Shown here piece after piece: positions 8,549 through 17,085 of a stretch of DNA of 64,000 nucleotides. Position 1 is the first letter of the stretch. Each line of letters starts with the position of its first letter. The position numbers were made by a program, and so were the translations under genes. Source of the DNA: Halorubrum cibi (GTDB lineage Archaea; Halobacteriota; Halobacteria; Halobacteriales; Haloferacaceae); the NCBI RefSeq assembly GCF_900182635.1, contig NZ_FXTD01000005.1, forward strand, positions 62,001-126,000, read 5' to 3'. The notes under the pieces are model-generated. The model saw only the letters and a list, made by a program, of their open reading frames with translations, was not told the DNA's origin and did no database searches.

Positions 8549-8833
8549 GTGAGCGAAGAATCCGGGCGTCGGAACCTCCGAATGCCCTCAGATGACGAAG
8601 TGTTCGCCGTCGTGACCGAGCACCTCGGCGGCAACCACGTCCGCCTCCGGTGTGTGGACGGCAAGGAGCGGCTGGGGCGGATCCCCGGCCGAATGAAGTA
8701 TCGCACGTGGATCAACGAGGGCGACGTCGTCCTCGCGGAGCCGTGGTCGTGGCAGGACGAGAAGGCCAACGTCGAGTGGCGCTACACCGACGACCAGGCC
8801 GATCAGCTCCGCCGTGAAGGCCACATCGAGTAA
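8549..8833 (+). CDS. eif1A: Translation initiation factor aIF1A
   Basis: This 94-residue OB-fold protein is aIF1A, which binds the ribosomal A site region and helps initiator tRNA placement. The family core is visible as [36 protein letters not shown] and [21 protein letters not shown]. The GTG at 8549 gives the usual N-terminus [12 protein letters not shown]; the only internal ATG (8582) would remove the basic tail that contacts RNA. Haloarchaea often have two aIF1A paralogues and this one, with [13 protein letters not shown] in place of the more common GRMQKRIWIREDD, may be the less typical one. Confidence 0.9.
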   Translation: MSEESGRRNLRMPSDDEVFAVVTEHLGGNHVRLRCVDGKERLGRIPGRMKYRTWINEGDVVLAEPWSWQDEKANVEWRYTDDQADQLRREGHIE

Positions 8834-8870
8834 TACGACTCGCCCGTTTCTCGAAGTCACACCGCCGTCG

Positions 8871-8918
8871 TCCGAGCGGCAGCCGTGTCCGACATCCGAA
8901 CGGCAGCCGTGTCCAACG
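8871..8918 (+). repeat. Tandem 24-bp duplication
   Basis: Two adjacent 24-nt units (8871-8894 and 8895-8918) agree at 21 of 24 positions, each containing CGGCAGCCGTGTCC. They lie between the aIF1A stop and the SLC13 promoter and do not encode anything visible. Confidence 0.8.
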
Positions 8919-8951
8919 CCCGATCGACGGTCACGCCCGGCGTGACCGAAA

Positions 8952-8960
8952 TCATATACC
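8952..8960 (+). promoter_or_regulatory. TATA box of SLC13 gene
   Basis: TCATATACC is centred about 27 nt before the ATG at 8983, which suggests a leaderless transcript. Confidence 0.5.
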
Positions 8961-8982
8961 GCCGGTCCGACTGTGGTAGGTC

Positions 8983-10827
8983 ATGCTCTTCGCCGGCGTT
9001 CCGACCGCCGCGCTCGTCGTCTTCGCGCTGATCGGCGTCGCGCTGGCGCTGTTCGTCTCCGAGGTCATCCCCAACGACGTCACCGCGATCGGGATCGTCG
9101 TCGCACTCGCGGCCTTAGAGCCGTGGACCGGCGTCGGCGCGCGCGGGGCCATCTCCGGGTTCGCGAACACCGCGACGGTCACCATCGTCGCGATGTACAT
9201 GCTGAGCGCCGGGGTCCAGCGGACTGGGCTGGTCCAGCGGCTCGGGGTCCACCTCGCGCGGTTCACTCGCGGCAGCGAGACGCGCGCGCTGGCGGCGACG
9301 ATCGGGACCACCGGGCCGATCGCGGGGATCATCAACAACACGCCGGTCGTCGCGGTGTTCATCCCGATGATCACGGACCTGGCGAGAGAGGCCGGCGTCT
9401 CGCCCTCGAAGCTCCTCCTGCCGCTTTCATACGCCGCGATCCTCGGCGGTACGCTGACGCTGATCGGCACCTCGACGAACCTGCTGGCCAGCGAGTTCGC
9501 CGCCACGCTGCTCGACCGGGGGCCGATCGGGATGTTCGAGTTCACCGCGCTCGGGACGGTGGTTCTCGTCGTCGGGCTCGCGTACCTGATGACCGTCGGC
9601 CGGTGGCTCACCCCGGCGCGGATCCCGGTCGACGCGGACCTCGTCGAGGAGTTCGAACTCGAGGACTTCCTGGCGGAACTGGAGGTGCCCACGGAGTCGT
9701 CGCTGGTCGATCGGCCGATCGAGCGGCTCGCCGACCGGACCGACGCGGCCGTGACCCCGCTCCAGGTCCGACGGAACGGGGAGACGTTCCTCGCCGCCGA
9801 GACCGACCAGCGGTTCCGGGCCGGCGACGTGGTCGTCGTCAACGGCCCGCGGGCCGCGGTGAACCGGCTTCGACGGCGGTTCGATCTGGACCGCGTCGAC
9901 CGCGGCGCGGTCACCGAGGAGACGTTCGCCGACGCGGACTCGCCCGACCGGCTCGGGAAGGCCGTGGTCCCCGAGACGTCCAAGTTCCTCGGCGAGACGC
10001 TCTCAGAGTCCCGTCTGGAGGCGTTCCACGGAATGACGGTGCTCGCGATCCGACGGGGATCCGACCTGATCCGGACGGACCTCGAGGAGGTTCCCCTGGT
10101 GGCGGGCGACCTGCTCCTGGTACAGACCACGCCCGAGTCGGGCGAGTACTTCGCCGACGGCGACGACCTCCTCGTGATCCCCGAGGACGCGCTCGACCGG
10201 CTCGACGAGGATGAGCCGGAGGAGATCGCCCCGCTCTCGCCGGAGACGCCCGTCGCGGTCGCGATCATGGTCGCCGTGGTGGGGCTGGCCGCCCTCGACG
10301 TCCTCCCCATCGTGATCGCCGCGCTCGGCGGGGTGTTCGCGATGGTCGTCACGGGCTGTCTCTCCTCGGCTGACGCCTACGACGCGGTCTCGTGGAACGT
10401 CGTCTTCCTCCTGGCCGGCGTGATCCCGCTCGGGCTCGCCATGGAGGCGACCGGCGGGGCCGCGCTCATCGCCGAGGGGCTCGTCGCGACCGGCTCCGTC
10501 CTCCCGCTCGTGGCCGTGCTGCTGTTGTTCTACGTCGTCACGGGGCTGCTCGCGAACGTGATCACGCCGGTGGCGACGGTCGTGTTGATGATCCCGATCG
10601 CGGTCGACGCTGCGGCGAGGCTCGACGCGAGCGGGTTTACCTTCCTGCTCGCCGTGACCTTCGCGTCCGCGACCTCGTTCATGACCCCCGTAGGGTACCA
10701 GACGAACCTGATGGTGTACGGCCCCGGCGGCTACGAATTCGCCGACTTCCTGCGCGTCGGCGGCCCGCTCCAACTCCTGCTCTCCGTCGTGACGACCCTC
10801 GGGATCGTCGCTCTGTGGGGGATCTGA
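8983..10827 (+). CDS. SLC13-family permease with two TrkA-C domains
   Basis: This 614-residue protein has the DASS/SLC13 layout: an N-terminal block of about five to six membrane helices, a central cytosolic region (residues about 220-420) with two TrkA-C/RCK-C-like domains, and a second block of helices. The signature INNTPVVAVFIPM near residue 116 and GTSTNLLASEFA near 165 are the substrate/sodium-binding SNT-like motifs, repeated at LLANVITPVATVVLMIP and FMTPVGYQTNLMVYGPGGY. Members transport sulfate, dicarboxylates or other anions with Na+; the substrate is not decidable here. It is monocistronic with its own TATA box. Confidence 0.92.
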   Translation: MLFAGVPTAALVVFALIGVALALFVSEVIPNDVTAIGIVVALAALEPWTGVGARGAISGFANTATVTIVAMYMLSAGVQRTGLVQRLGVHLARFTRGSETRALAATIGTTGPIAGIINNTPVVAVFIPMITDLAREAGVSPSKLLLPLSYAAILGGTLTLIGTSTNLLASEFAATLLDRGPIGMFEFTALGTVVLVVGLAYLMTVGRWLTPARIPVDADLVEEFELEDFLAELEVPTESSLVDRPIERLADRTDAAVTPLQVRRNGETFLAAETDQRFRAGDVVVVNGPRAAVNRLRRRFDLDRVDRGAVTEETFADADSPDRLGKAVVPETSKFLGETLSESRLEAFHGMTVLAIRRGSDLIRTDLEEVPLVAGDLLLVQTTPESGEYFADGDDLLVIPEDALDRLDEDEPEEIAPLSPETPVAVAIMVAVVGLAALDVLPIVIAALGGVFAMVVTGCLSSADAYDAVSWNVVFLLAGVIPLGLAMEATGGAALIAEGLVATGSVLPLVAVLLLFYVVTGLLANVITPVATVVLMIPIAVDAAARLDASGFTFLLAVTFASATSFMTPVGYQTNLMVYGPGGYEFADFLRVGGPLQLLLSVVTTLGIVALWGI

Positions 10828-10858
10828 GCCGATCGGTTCCTTGGCGGACCGTTCCGAC

Positions 10859-11455
10859 TCACGCGAACAGGACGACGATCAGCGCGATGAAGAGCAACTC
10901 GCCGCCGACCAGTAGGACCGCGATCACCCAGTCGCGGTACTCGCGGACCCACTCGACGGTCGCCGACCACCCCGACCGGACGGCCCGCCGAGCGGTCGGG
11001 GCGTTTCCGGGGTCGGAGTCGTCGCTGGCGGCGTCACCGGATCCGGTCCGATCGGCTGCCCGCGCCACCCGCCATCCCGTCTCGGGGTCGAACGCCGCTG
11101 GCACGCGCGCGCCGACGAGGTCGTCGAGGTCGAGCGGGGAGACGCCCGCGGCTTCGAGGAACCCGAGGAACTCCGTACACTCCTCGAGCGAGCCGTGTCT
11201 CGGCGCGTCGAACCGCTCGACGTGCGTCGTCTCCCCGTGTGGCGGTCGGGTCTCGACCACGACCTCGTCGCCCGCCATTCGGACCGCGGTCACGACGAGC
11301 GCATCCTCCTCGTCGTTGAGGTACGCCTCCCGGAGTCGACGCTTGAGCTCCTCGTCGACGGCGGCGTCGGCCGGGGCGGCCACCGAATCACCCGTCTCGG
11401 CCACCGAGTCCGGGGTTTTGATCGTCTGATCCTCCCTGGAGGACTGCTCGGCCAT
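10859..11455 (-). CDS. Conserved hypothetical protein with C-terminal membrane anchor
   Basis: This 198-residue protein has an acidic N-terminal region, a middle part with charged/hydrophobic alternation including DALVVTAVRMAGDEVVVETR and a C-terminal hydrophobic helix (WVIAVLLVGGELLFIALIVVLFA-like). The soluble part would face the cytoplasm or the exterior as a tail-anchored protein. The ATG at 11455 was preferred over a longer frame that runs into the promoter of the neighbouring gene. It is convergent with the SLC13 gene. I do not recognise the family and no catalytic motif is visible. Confidence 0.75.
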   Translation of the reverse strand: MAEQSSREDQTIKTPDSVAETGDSVAAPADAAVDEELKRRLREAYLNDEEDALVVTAVRMAGDEVVVETRPPHGETTHVERFDAPRHGSLEECTEFLGFLEAAGVSPLDLDDLVGARVPAAFDPETGWRVARAADRTGSGDAASDDSDPGNAPTARRAVRSGWSATVEWVREYRDWVIAVLLVGGELLFIALIVVLFA

Positions 11456-11544
11456 TCGGCCGTAGTTGGCGTCGCGGCCGCTTAAACGCACGGCACGGGC
11501 GACCACGCCCCTTTTGAGTCCGGACGGCCTACGGAAGGCAAGCC

Positions 11545-12000
11545 GTGGCGTTCACCGACAAGATATACGTGAAGAACCACCGTCAGCTCGCCTCCCAGCT
11601 GGAGACGAACGTGCCCAAGAGCGCGTTCGCGGGCGCGACGCTGGACATGCTCTTTACCGGCGACGGGCTCTCGAAGCTCGACTCGACCACCCGCGACCGG
11701 ATATTGGACTTCGCGGAGGACTTCCTCGATTGCGACTGCCAGTCGAACCCCTACTGCGGCTGTCCCGAGCGGAAGTTCATCCGGTACGTGCTCGAGTTAC
11801 GCGCGCAGGGGCTCGGTCCGGGCGCGATCGTCGACGTGATGACCGACGACTACATGGTGTACGCGTACGCGGGCGACGTGCGGTCGTTCCTCGACGACGC
11901 GGTCCGGAAGCTGGAGGCCGTCGAGACGCTCGCGGACGTCGAGGGTAACGAGGAGATGTCGTCGAAGGCACGCCGGGCTCGCAACCAGCTCTCGGGTTGA
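11545..12000 (+). CDS. Conserved haloarchaeal protein with Cys cluster
   Basis: This 151-residue protein starts with GTG. A tight cysteine cluster, DCDCQSNPYCGCPERKF near residues 62-78, could bind a metal. The rest is mainly helical (LDSTTRDRILDFAEDFL; RSFLDDAVRKLEAVETLADV). It resembles a widespread haloarchaeal family that, from memory, is related to a C-terminal domain of archaeal Ski2-like helicases (DUF5814-like), but I am not sure of this. The start is preceded by a weak TATA-like CTTTTGAG near 11512. No operon partner is evident. Confidence 0.8.
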   Translation: MAFTDKIYVKNHRQLASQLETNVPKSAFAGATLDMLFTGDGLSKLDSTTRDRILDFAEDFLDCDCQSNPYCGCPERKFIRYVLELRAQGLGPGAIVDVMTDDYMVYAYAGDVRSFLDDAVRKLEAVETLADVEGNEEMSSKARRARNQLSG

Positions 12001-12069
12001 ACGCTGACTCCCCCGATCGATAGTTGCTCCGACCGATGTCTCCCTTCTCACCGTCTCGGACCGGTCGAA

Positions 12070-12080
12070 CGGTCTAAGTA
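12070..12080 (+). promoter_or_regulatory. Probable promoter of ctaA
   Basis: CGGTCTAAGTA is a TATA-like element about 27 nt before the ATG at 12103. Confidence 0.4.
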
Positions 12081-12102
12081 CGCGCGAGCCCGATCCCGGA
12101 CA

Positions 12103-12999
12103 ATGAGTCTTCGGCCCGCGTGGCTGACGTTCCGGCGGTACGCGGCGGCGACGACGGGGATGACGCTGACGCTGTTCGCGCTCGGCGTCTACACCGCGGC
12201 GACGGGGTCCGGACTGGCGTGTCAGGCCCAGTGGCCGCTCTGTTCGGACCAGCTCATCCCCGCGATGACGATCAACCCCGACTTCATCGAGTGGTTCCAC
12301 CGCGTATGGGCCATGGTCACCGGCTTCCTGATCATCGGCGTGGCCGGGTGGAGTTGGATCGACTCGCTCGACCGGCGGACCCGGATCGCGGCGACGCTCG
12401 CGGTCGCGATCCTCCCGGTCCAGATCGCGGTCGGCGCGATCACCGTCACGATCGGCGGGCTCGTCCCCGGCGGGTACACGGTGTCGACGCACGCCGCCCA
12501 CCTGATCGTCGCGCTGTGTATCTTCACGCTGCTCGGCCTGACGACGGTGTGGGGTGGCGACCGGCCCGCGTCCGCTCGACTTCTCCGTGTCGCGCTCGGC
12601 GTCGCGGTCGCGGGGATCCTCGCGAGCGCCGTCTTCTCCCGAGCGGTGCCGCTCCTGACCTACTCGCCGGGGGGGCAGGCTGCCTTCTACATCGCCGGCC
12701 TGAGCGCGCACCTCGGGCTCGTCGCGACTCTCGTCGTCGCGACCGAGGCGAAGGAGGGGGCGGTGTCGGGGGTCGACGCCTCGACCGCGCGGACGGTTCG
12801 TCGGCTCGCGGCCAGCTCGATGGGCACACTCGTCGTCACTCTGCTTCTCGGCCGTGACCTGGTCCTGTACACCGTCGCGTGGCAGCGGGCGAACCTCGTC
12901 GCGCTCGCGCTCGCGCTCGCGCTCGCCGCGAGCGCGGCATGGGTGCTTCGAGGAGCCGACGCCACGACCGGGAGATCGACCCCGGTCGGCGGCGACTAA
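12103..12999 (+). CDS. ctaA: Heme A synthase (CtaA/COX15)
   Basis: This 298-residue integral membrane protein matches heme A synthase, which oxidises the C8 methyl of heme O to give heme A for aa3-type terminal oxidases. About eight membrane helices are visible. Conserved features include the paired-cysteine loop SGLACQAQWPLCSDQ near residue 32, EWFHRVWAMVTGF with a heme-ligand histidine, and STHAAHLIVALCIF near residue 130. The first loop with two cysteines is typical of the family. It has its own promoter; its oxidase partners are not in the window. Confidence 0.92.
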   Translation: MSLRPAWLTFRRYAAATTGMTLTLFALGVYTAATGSGLACQAQWPLCSDQLIPAMTINPDFIEWFHRVWAMVTGFLIIGVAGWSWIDSLDRRTRIAATLAVAILPVQIAVGAITVTIGGLVPGGYTVSTHAAHLIVALCIFTLLGLTTVWGGDRPASARLLRVALGVAVAGILASAVFSRAVPLLTYSPGGQAAFYIAGLSAHLGLVATLVVATEAKEGAVSGVDASTARTVRRLAASSMGTLVVTLLLGRDLVLYTVAWQRANLVALALALALAASAAWVLRGADATTGRSTPVGGD

Positions 13000-13011
13000 C
13001 GGCTGCGGCGA

Positions 13012-14097
13012 TCAGAACTCCGTGACGACCTCGACGCCACGCACGTCGTAGTCGTCCATCGCGGCGAGCCGGTCCGATACCTCCGACAACGACAGTTCCC
13101 GCGTCACGAGCGAGCCGGGATCGATCCCGGTCGCCTCGACGAGCGCGAAGAGGTCGTCGTAGTTCGTCGGCGGCATGCCGCGCGCGCCGAGAAACGACAC
13201 CTCCCAGCGTGTCATCCAGTCGGTCGGCAGCGACACCTCGCCGCGCTCGGCCTCCGTGGTCAACCCGACCTGGACGTGGGTCCCGCGCGGACGGACGGAC
13301 CGGACGGAGTTGCGACACGTCTCCGCGATCCCCAGCGCGTCGACTGAGACGTCGACGCCGCCGTCGGTGAGCGAGCGGATCCGCTCGGGGACGGACGCGG
13401 TCTCCTCCGGGTCCGTGGTCTCTCCCCCGCCCGCCAGCACCGTCTCCGACGCGCCGAGGTCCGCGGCCCGCGAGAGCGCGTCGTCGTCGACGTCGACCGC
13501 GACGACGCGCGCGCCGACGGCGGCCGCGATCTGGACCGCCGAGAGCCCGACGCCGCCGCAGCCGTGGACTGCTACCCGGTCGCCGCCGGAGATCCCGGCG
13601 CGCTCTAAGAGCGCGTGATAGGCGGTCATGTACCGACAGCCGAGCGCGGCGGCGTCGCGGGCGGGCAGCCACGCCGGCCGCTCGACGAGGTTGTAGTCGG
13701 CGCGGGGGACGGCGACCCGCTCGGCGAACGCGCCGGGCGCGTCGGGCTCGAAGCCGAGGGCGTTCCCGTCCGCACAGACGTTGCCGTGGCCGCGCCGGCA
13801 GTGCGGGCACGTCCCGTCGCCGAGCGAGAAGGGAACGACGACGCGGTCTCCGGGAGTGAACCGATCGACCGCGTCGCCGACGGCGACGACCTCGCCGGCG
13901 GGCTCGTGGCCGAGCACCTGCCCGCGCGGGACCAGGTCGTCGGCCCACTCGCCGTGGCCCTTCCAGGCGTGCCAGTCGCTCCGACAGACCCCGCAGGCGT
14001 CGACGCGGACGACCGCGTCGTCCGGCCCCGGCTCCGGCTCTGGGAGGTCTCGGATCGCCAACTCCTCGCCGTACTCGCGTAGGACGGCCGCGCGCAT
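13012..14097 (-). CDS. Zinc-dependent alcohol dehydrogenase (MDR superfamily)
   Basis: This 361-residue protein is a medium-chain dehydrogenase/reductase. The catalytic zinc site is seen as VCRSDWHAWKG (Cys and His) and GHEPAGEVVAVG; a structural lobe reads GDGTCPHCRRGHGNVC, with three cysteines and a likely Asp ligand. The Rossmann motif VHGCGGVGLSAVQIAAAVGARV binds NAD(P)+. The ATG at 14097 gives the usual MRAAVLREYGEEL start; an upstream in-frame ATG lacks coding character. Substrate specificity cannot be read from the sequence. It is convergent with ctaA. Confidence 0.93.
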   Translation of the reverse strand: MRAAVLREYGEELAIRDLPEPEPGPDDAVVRVDACGVCRSDWHAWKGHGEWADDLVPRGQVLGHEPAGEVVAVGDAVDRFTPGDRVVVPFSLGDGTCPHCRRGHGNVCADGNALGFEPDAPGAFAERVAVPRADYNLVERPAWLPARDAAALGCRYMTAYHALLERAGISGGDRVAVHGCGGVGLSAVQIAAAVGARVVAVDVDDDALSRAADLGASETVLAGGGETTDPEETASVPERIRSLTDGGVDVSVDALGIAETCRNSVRSVRPRGTHVQVGLTTEAERGEVSLPTDWMTRWEVSFLGARGMPPTNYDDLFALVEATGIDPGSLVTRELSLSEVSDRLAAMDDYDVRGVEVVTEF

Positions 14098-14325
14098 GGT
14101 GGGAGGTCGTCGTCCGGTGTGATACGTGTTGTGTCCCCGGCGCGGATCGATCCCGCCGTCCGCTCCGACGCGACCGCGATCGACCGACACGTCTAACGGA
14201 TCGGAGAGGTCCGCCGTCGAACGTCGTCCCCGTTCAACTGCGACATCCCGGAAATTCCGGAGAGAAGACCGTTAATCCTACGTTCTCTGTCAGTGAGATA
14301 TCCGTCCGATACATGTTGTTCAGAC

Positions 14326-14337
14326 AAACTTTATGTC
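14326..14337 (+). promoter_or_regulatory. TATA box of histidine kinase gene
   Basis: AAACTTTATGTC is centred about 30 nt before the ATG at 14363. Confidence 0.45.
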
Positions 14338-14362
14338 GGTTCACGAATGAACCCCGTGACAC

Positions 14363-15523
14363 ATGTCTCCTCGAGCCGACCCGCGACCGGGAGTCGCCTA
14401 TCGACGATCGGAGGGCGATCCCGCCCGAGTCGTGCTCGAGTCCTCCGGGGACCCGGAGCTTCCGGTCGAGGACCTCCCGCTCGAGTCGTGGCTCGAGGCG
14501 GTCCACCCCGAGGATCGCGATCGCCTGCGTGAGGAGCTCGTCGACGGCGACGTCGACGTCGCCTACCGCATCGTCCGCGATGGTACCGATCCCACGTGGA
14601 TCCACGAGCACGGTCGACGCACCGAGGCGGGGGACGTGATCGGTTACCTGTTCCCCGCCTACGAGCGGATCGAGAGACAGCGCCGGCTCGAACAGCAGCG
14701 CGAGCGGCTCGAGGAGTTCGCGAGCGTCGTGAGCCACGACCTCCGAAACCCGCTTTCGGTCGCGGTCGGCAACCTCGAGTTGGCCCGCGAGTTCGACGGG
14801 GACGACGCGGTCGAACGGATCGATCGCGCCCACGACGCGCTGGACCGGATGGACGACCTCATCTCCGACCTGCTCTCTCTCGCCCGCGAGGGGCGCTCCG
14901 TCGAGTCGACCGCCGAGACCGACCTCCGGATCGTCGTCGACCGGGCGTGGGCGACGGTCGGGCGGGCGGCGAACGCGGGGCTGGTCGTCGAGGACCCGCT
15001 GCCGCGGATCGAGTGCGACCACAGTCGGCTTCGACAGGCCCTCGAGAACCTCTTTCGGAACGCGATCGAACACGGCTCTGACGCCGAGGTCGACCCGGAC
15101 CCGGACACGGCGCCCCGCGACGGGGACGAGACCGGCGATCGTCGAGCCGCCTCCGACGGCGTCCGCGTCTTCGTCGGCCGGACCGACGACGGGTTCTACG
15201 TCGCCGACGACGGACCGGGAGTACCCGAAGACGACCGCGAGCTGGTGTTCGAACCCGGCCACACGACCGCGGAGGAGGGAACGGGATTCGGGCTCGCCAT
15301 CGTCGAGCGGATCGCCGAGGCGCACGGCTGGTCCGTCTCCGTGGCCGAGAGCCGCGCCGGCGGTGCCCGATTCGAGTTCACCGGCGTCGAAACGCACGAG
15401 GAGACGGGAGAGACCGCGTGCGACGAGGATACGGGGGGTGAGGATACGGGCGACGAGGCCGCAGACGACGGAACCGCGAGCGGGGCGACGGCCGGCGATA
15501 CGACCCCACGCTCCGTCGACTAA
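14363..15523 (+). CDS. PAS-like sensor histidine kinase
   Basis: This 386-residue soluble protein begins with a short PAS-like fold (about residues 1-105; LEAVHPEDRDRLREEL and HEHGRRTEAGDVIGYLF), then a HisKA dimerisation domain with the phospho-accepting His in VVSHDLRNPLSV, and an HATPase domain with N box LFRNAIEHG, G1 box VADDGPGVPEDD and G2 box GTGFGLAIVER. The acidic C-terminal tail of about 40 residues is low complexity. There are no membrane helices, so the signal is probably cytoplasmic. It ends in a 4-nt overlap with the convergent rfcL. No dedicated response regulator is adjacent. Confidence 0.9.
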   Translation: MSPRADPRPGVAYRRSEGDPARVVLESSGDPELPVEDLPLESWLEAVHPEDRDRLREELVDGDVDVAYRIVRDGTDPTWIHEHGRRTEAGDVIGYLFPAYERIERQRRLEQQRERLEEFASVVSHDLRNPLSVAVGNLELAREFDGDDAVERIDRAHDALDRMDDLISDLLSLAREGRSVESTAETDLRIVVDRAWATVGRAANAGLVVEDPLPRIECDHSRLRQALENLFRNAIEHGSDAEVDPDPDTAPRDGDETGDRRAASDGVRVFVGRTDDGFYVADDGPGVPEDDRELVFEPGHTTAEEGTGFGLAIVERIAEAHGWSVSVAESRAGGARFEFTGVETHEETGETACDEDTGGEDTGDEAADDGTASGATAGDTTPRSVD

Positions 15524-17043
15524 ACGAAGTCGCTCAGCCCCGACTGGCCGTCGTCGTCTTCGGCGTCGACGTCCTCGTCGGCGGCACTTCGGTCGTTCGG
15601 TCCTCCACCGTTCGGTCCGCCGTCGTCCGCCGTGCCGTCGGCGGCCGATCCGGCTTCGCGCCCCTCGCGGTCGGGGGCGGCATCGTCGCCCGCGTCGAGC
15701 GAGTCGTCCGCGCGTGCCGCCCCGCCGGCGAACGCCCCCTCCGCGTGATCGGCCATGCGCTCCTCGCGGCGTTCCCGCGCGTCCTCGACGATCGACTCCA
15801 CCTTGTTCGTCGACTCCCCGGAGCCGGTGACGAACGCCACGCCGGCCTCGTCGAGGTCGTAGGCGGCCGCCATCGCCACGGTCAGATCGCGTGGTTTACA
15901 GTGGTGAGTGACCGCGGAGAGGAACGGTAACACCTCGCGGCGGGCGGTCGCGACGCTACAGCCGCTCGCCTCGGCGATCTTCCCCACTACCTCGTCGGCG
16001 GTCGAATCGGAGGAGGGCCAGAACTGCGGGCGGCCGTACCGGGTCCACCCGCCCTTGGTCCCGTCGCGGGCGGCGGCGACGCCCGCGGCCGCGTTGTCGG
16101 TGGCGTACCGCCAGTAGGAGTAGTTCTGGCTGGCGCGCACGCGACCCAGCCAGACGTCGGCGTTCGCGAGGAAGTCGTACGCGCGGGTCGCCTCGCCGGC
16201 GTCGTACACGTCGAGCATGTTGTCCTCGATCCACTTCGTGAGGTCGTCCGGCGTCTCGTCGACCGCGTACGCCGACCGGAGCGACTCCTCCGCGGACTCC
16301 TCTTTGAGGACCGCATCGAGGAACGGGAAGATCCCCATCGCCTTGTCGCGATCGGCGGTGACGACGTCCTCGACCGCGATCGACGACCGGCCCTCGCAGG
16401 CGGCCTGGAGGTCGTTTATCGCGCCGCGAAGGTCGCCGCGGTTTCGCTCGGCGATCCGCTGGAGCGCGTCGGACTCGAACTCGATCCCCTCCTTGCGGCA
16501 GACGTCGCGCAGGACGGGAACGATGGAGCGCGCGGAGACGTCGCGGAACTCGATGTCCCGACACGCGTTCCGCAGCCCGCGCGAGATGTCGTAGAACTCG
16601 TTGGCGATGAGCACGATGGGCTGGCCCGACTCCTTGACCAGCTTCGTGATCGCGGAGGCTCCGCCCCGGTCGTAGTTGCCGTGGATGTTGTCGGCCTCGT
16701 CCAAGATCACGAGCTGTCTGGAGGCCGTGTCGCCGCCGCTCGCGCCGCCGCCGGCCGCGCTCCCGCCGAGCGTGGCGTTGCGCGCGGCCCGCCCGGCGAA
16801 CCGCTCTATCACGTCGGCGGTCCGCTGGTCGGAGGCATTCAGCTCCACCGTCTCCCAGCCCATGTCGCTCGCGAGCGCGTGCGCCGCGCTCGTCTTCCCG
16901 ACGCCGGGGCTTCCGTGGAGGATGACGGCCTCGCGGTGGTCGTCCCACGAGCGCGCCCACTCCGCGAAGGCGTCGCGGGCCTTGTCGTTGCCGCGGACCT
17001 CCGAGAGCGTGCTCGGGCGGTACCGCTCCGTCCAATCGGCCAT
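15520..17043 (-). CDS. rfcL: Replication factor C large subunit
   Basis: This 507-residue protein is the archaeal RFC large subunit, the clamp-loader component that opens PCNA. The N-terminal AAA+ domain carries Walker A HGSPGVGKTSAAHA near residue 43 and Walker B LVILDEADNIHGNYDRGG. The C-terminal half has the RFC collar helices followed by a long acidic linker. The last eight residues, QSGLSDFV, form a PIP box (Q-x-x-L-x-x-F-V) for binding PCNA, a feature known for archaeal RfcL. It lies among signalling genes and shares a 4-nt stop overlap with the kinase gene. Confidence 0.96.
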   Translation of the reverse strand: MADWTERYRPSTLSEVRGNDKARDAFAEWARSWDDHREAVILHGSPGVGKTSAAHALASDMGWETVELNASDQRTADVIERFAGRAARNATLGGSAAGGGASGGDTASRQLVILDEADNIHGNYDRGGASAITKLVKESGQPIVLIANEFYDISRGLRNACRDIEFRDVSARSIVPVLRDVCRKEGIEFESDALQRIAERNRGDLRGAINDLQAACEGRSSIAVEDVVTADRDKAMGIFPFLDAVLKEESAEESLRSAYAVDETPDDLTKWIEDNMLDVYDAGEATRAYDFLANADVWLGRVRASQNYSYWRYATDNAAAGVAAARDGTKGGWTRYGRPQFWPSSDSTADEVVGKIAEASGCSVATARREVLPFLSAVTHHCKPRDLTVAMAAAYDLDEAGVAFVTGSGESTNKVESIVEDARERREERMADHAEGAFAGGAARADDSLDAGDDAAPDREGREAGSAADGTADDGGPNGGGPNDRSAADEDVDAEDDDGQSGLSDFV

Positions 17044-17085
17044 TACCGGAGGGAGGCGCGAGCGCCGTTTAGTGGTTGCGGAGCG

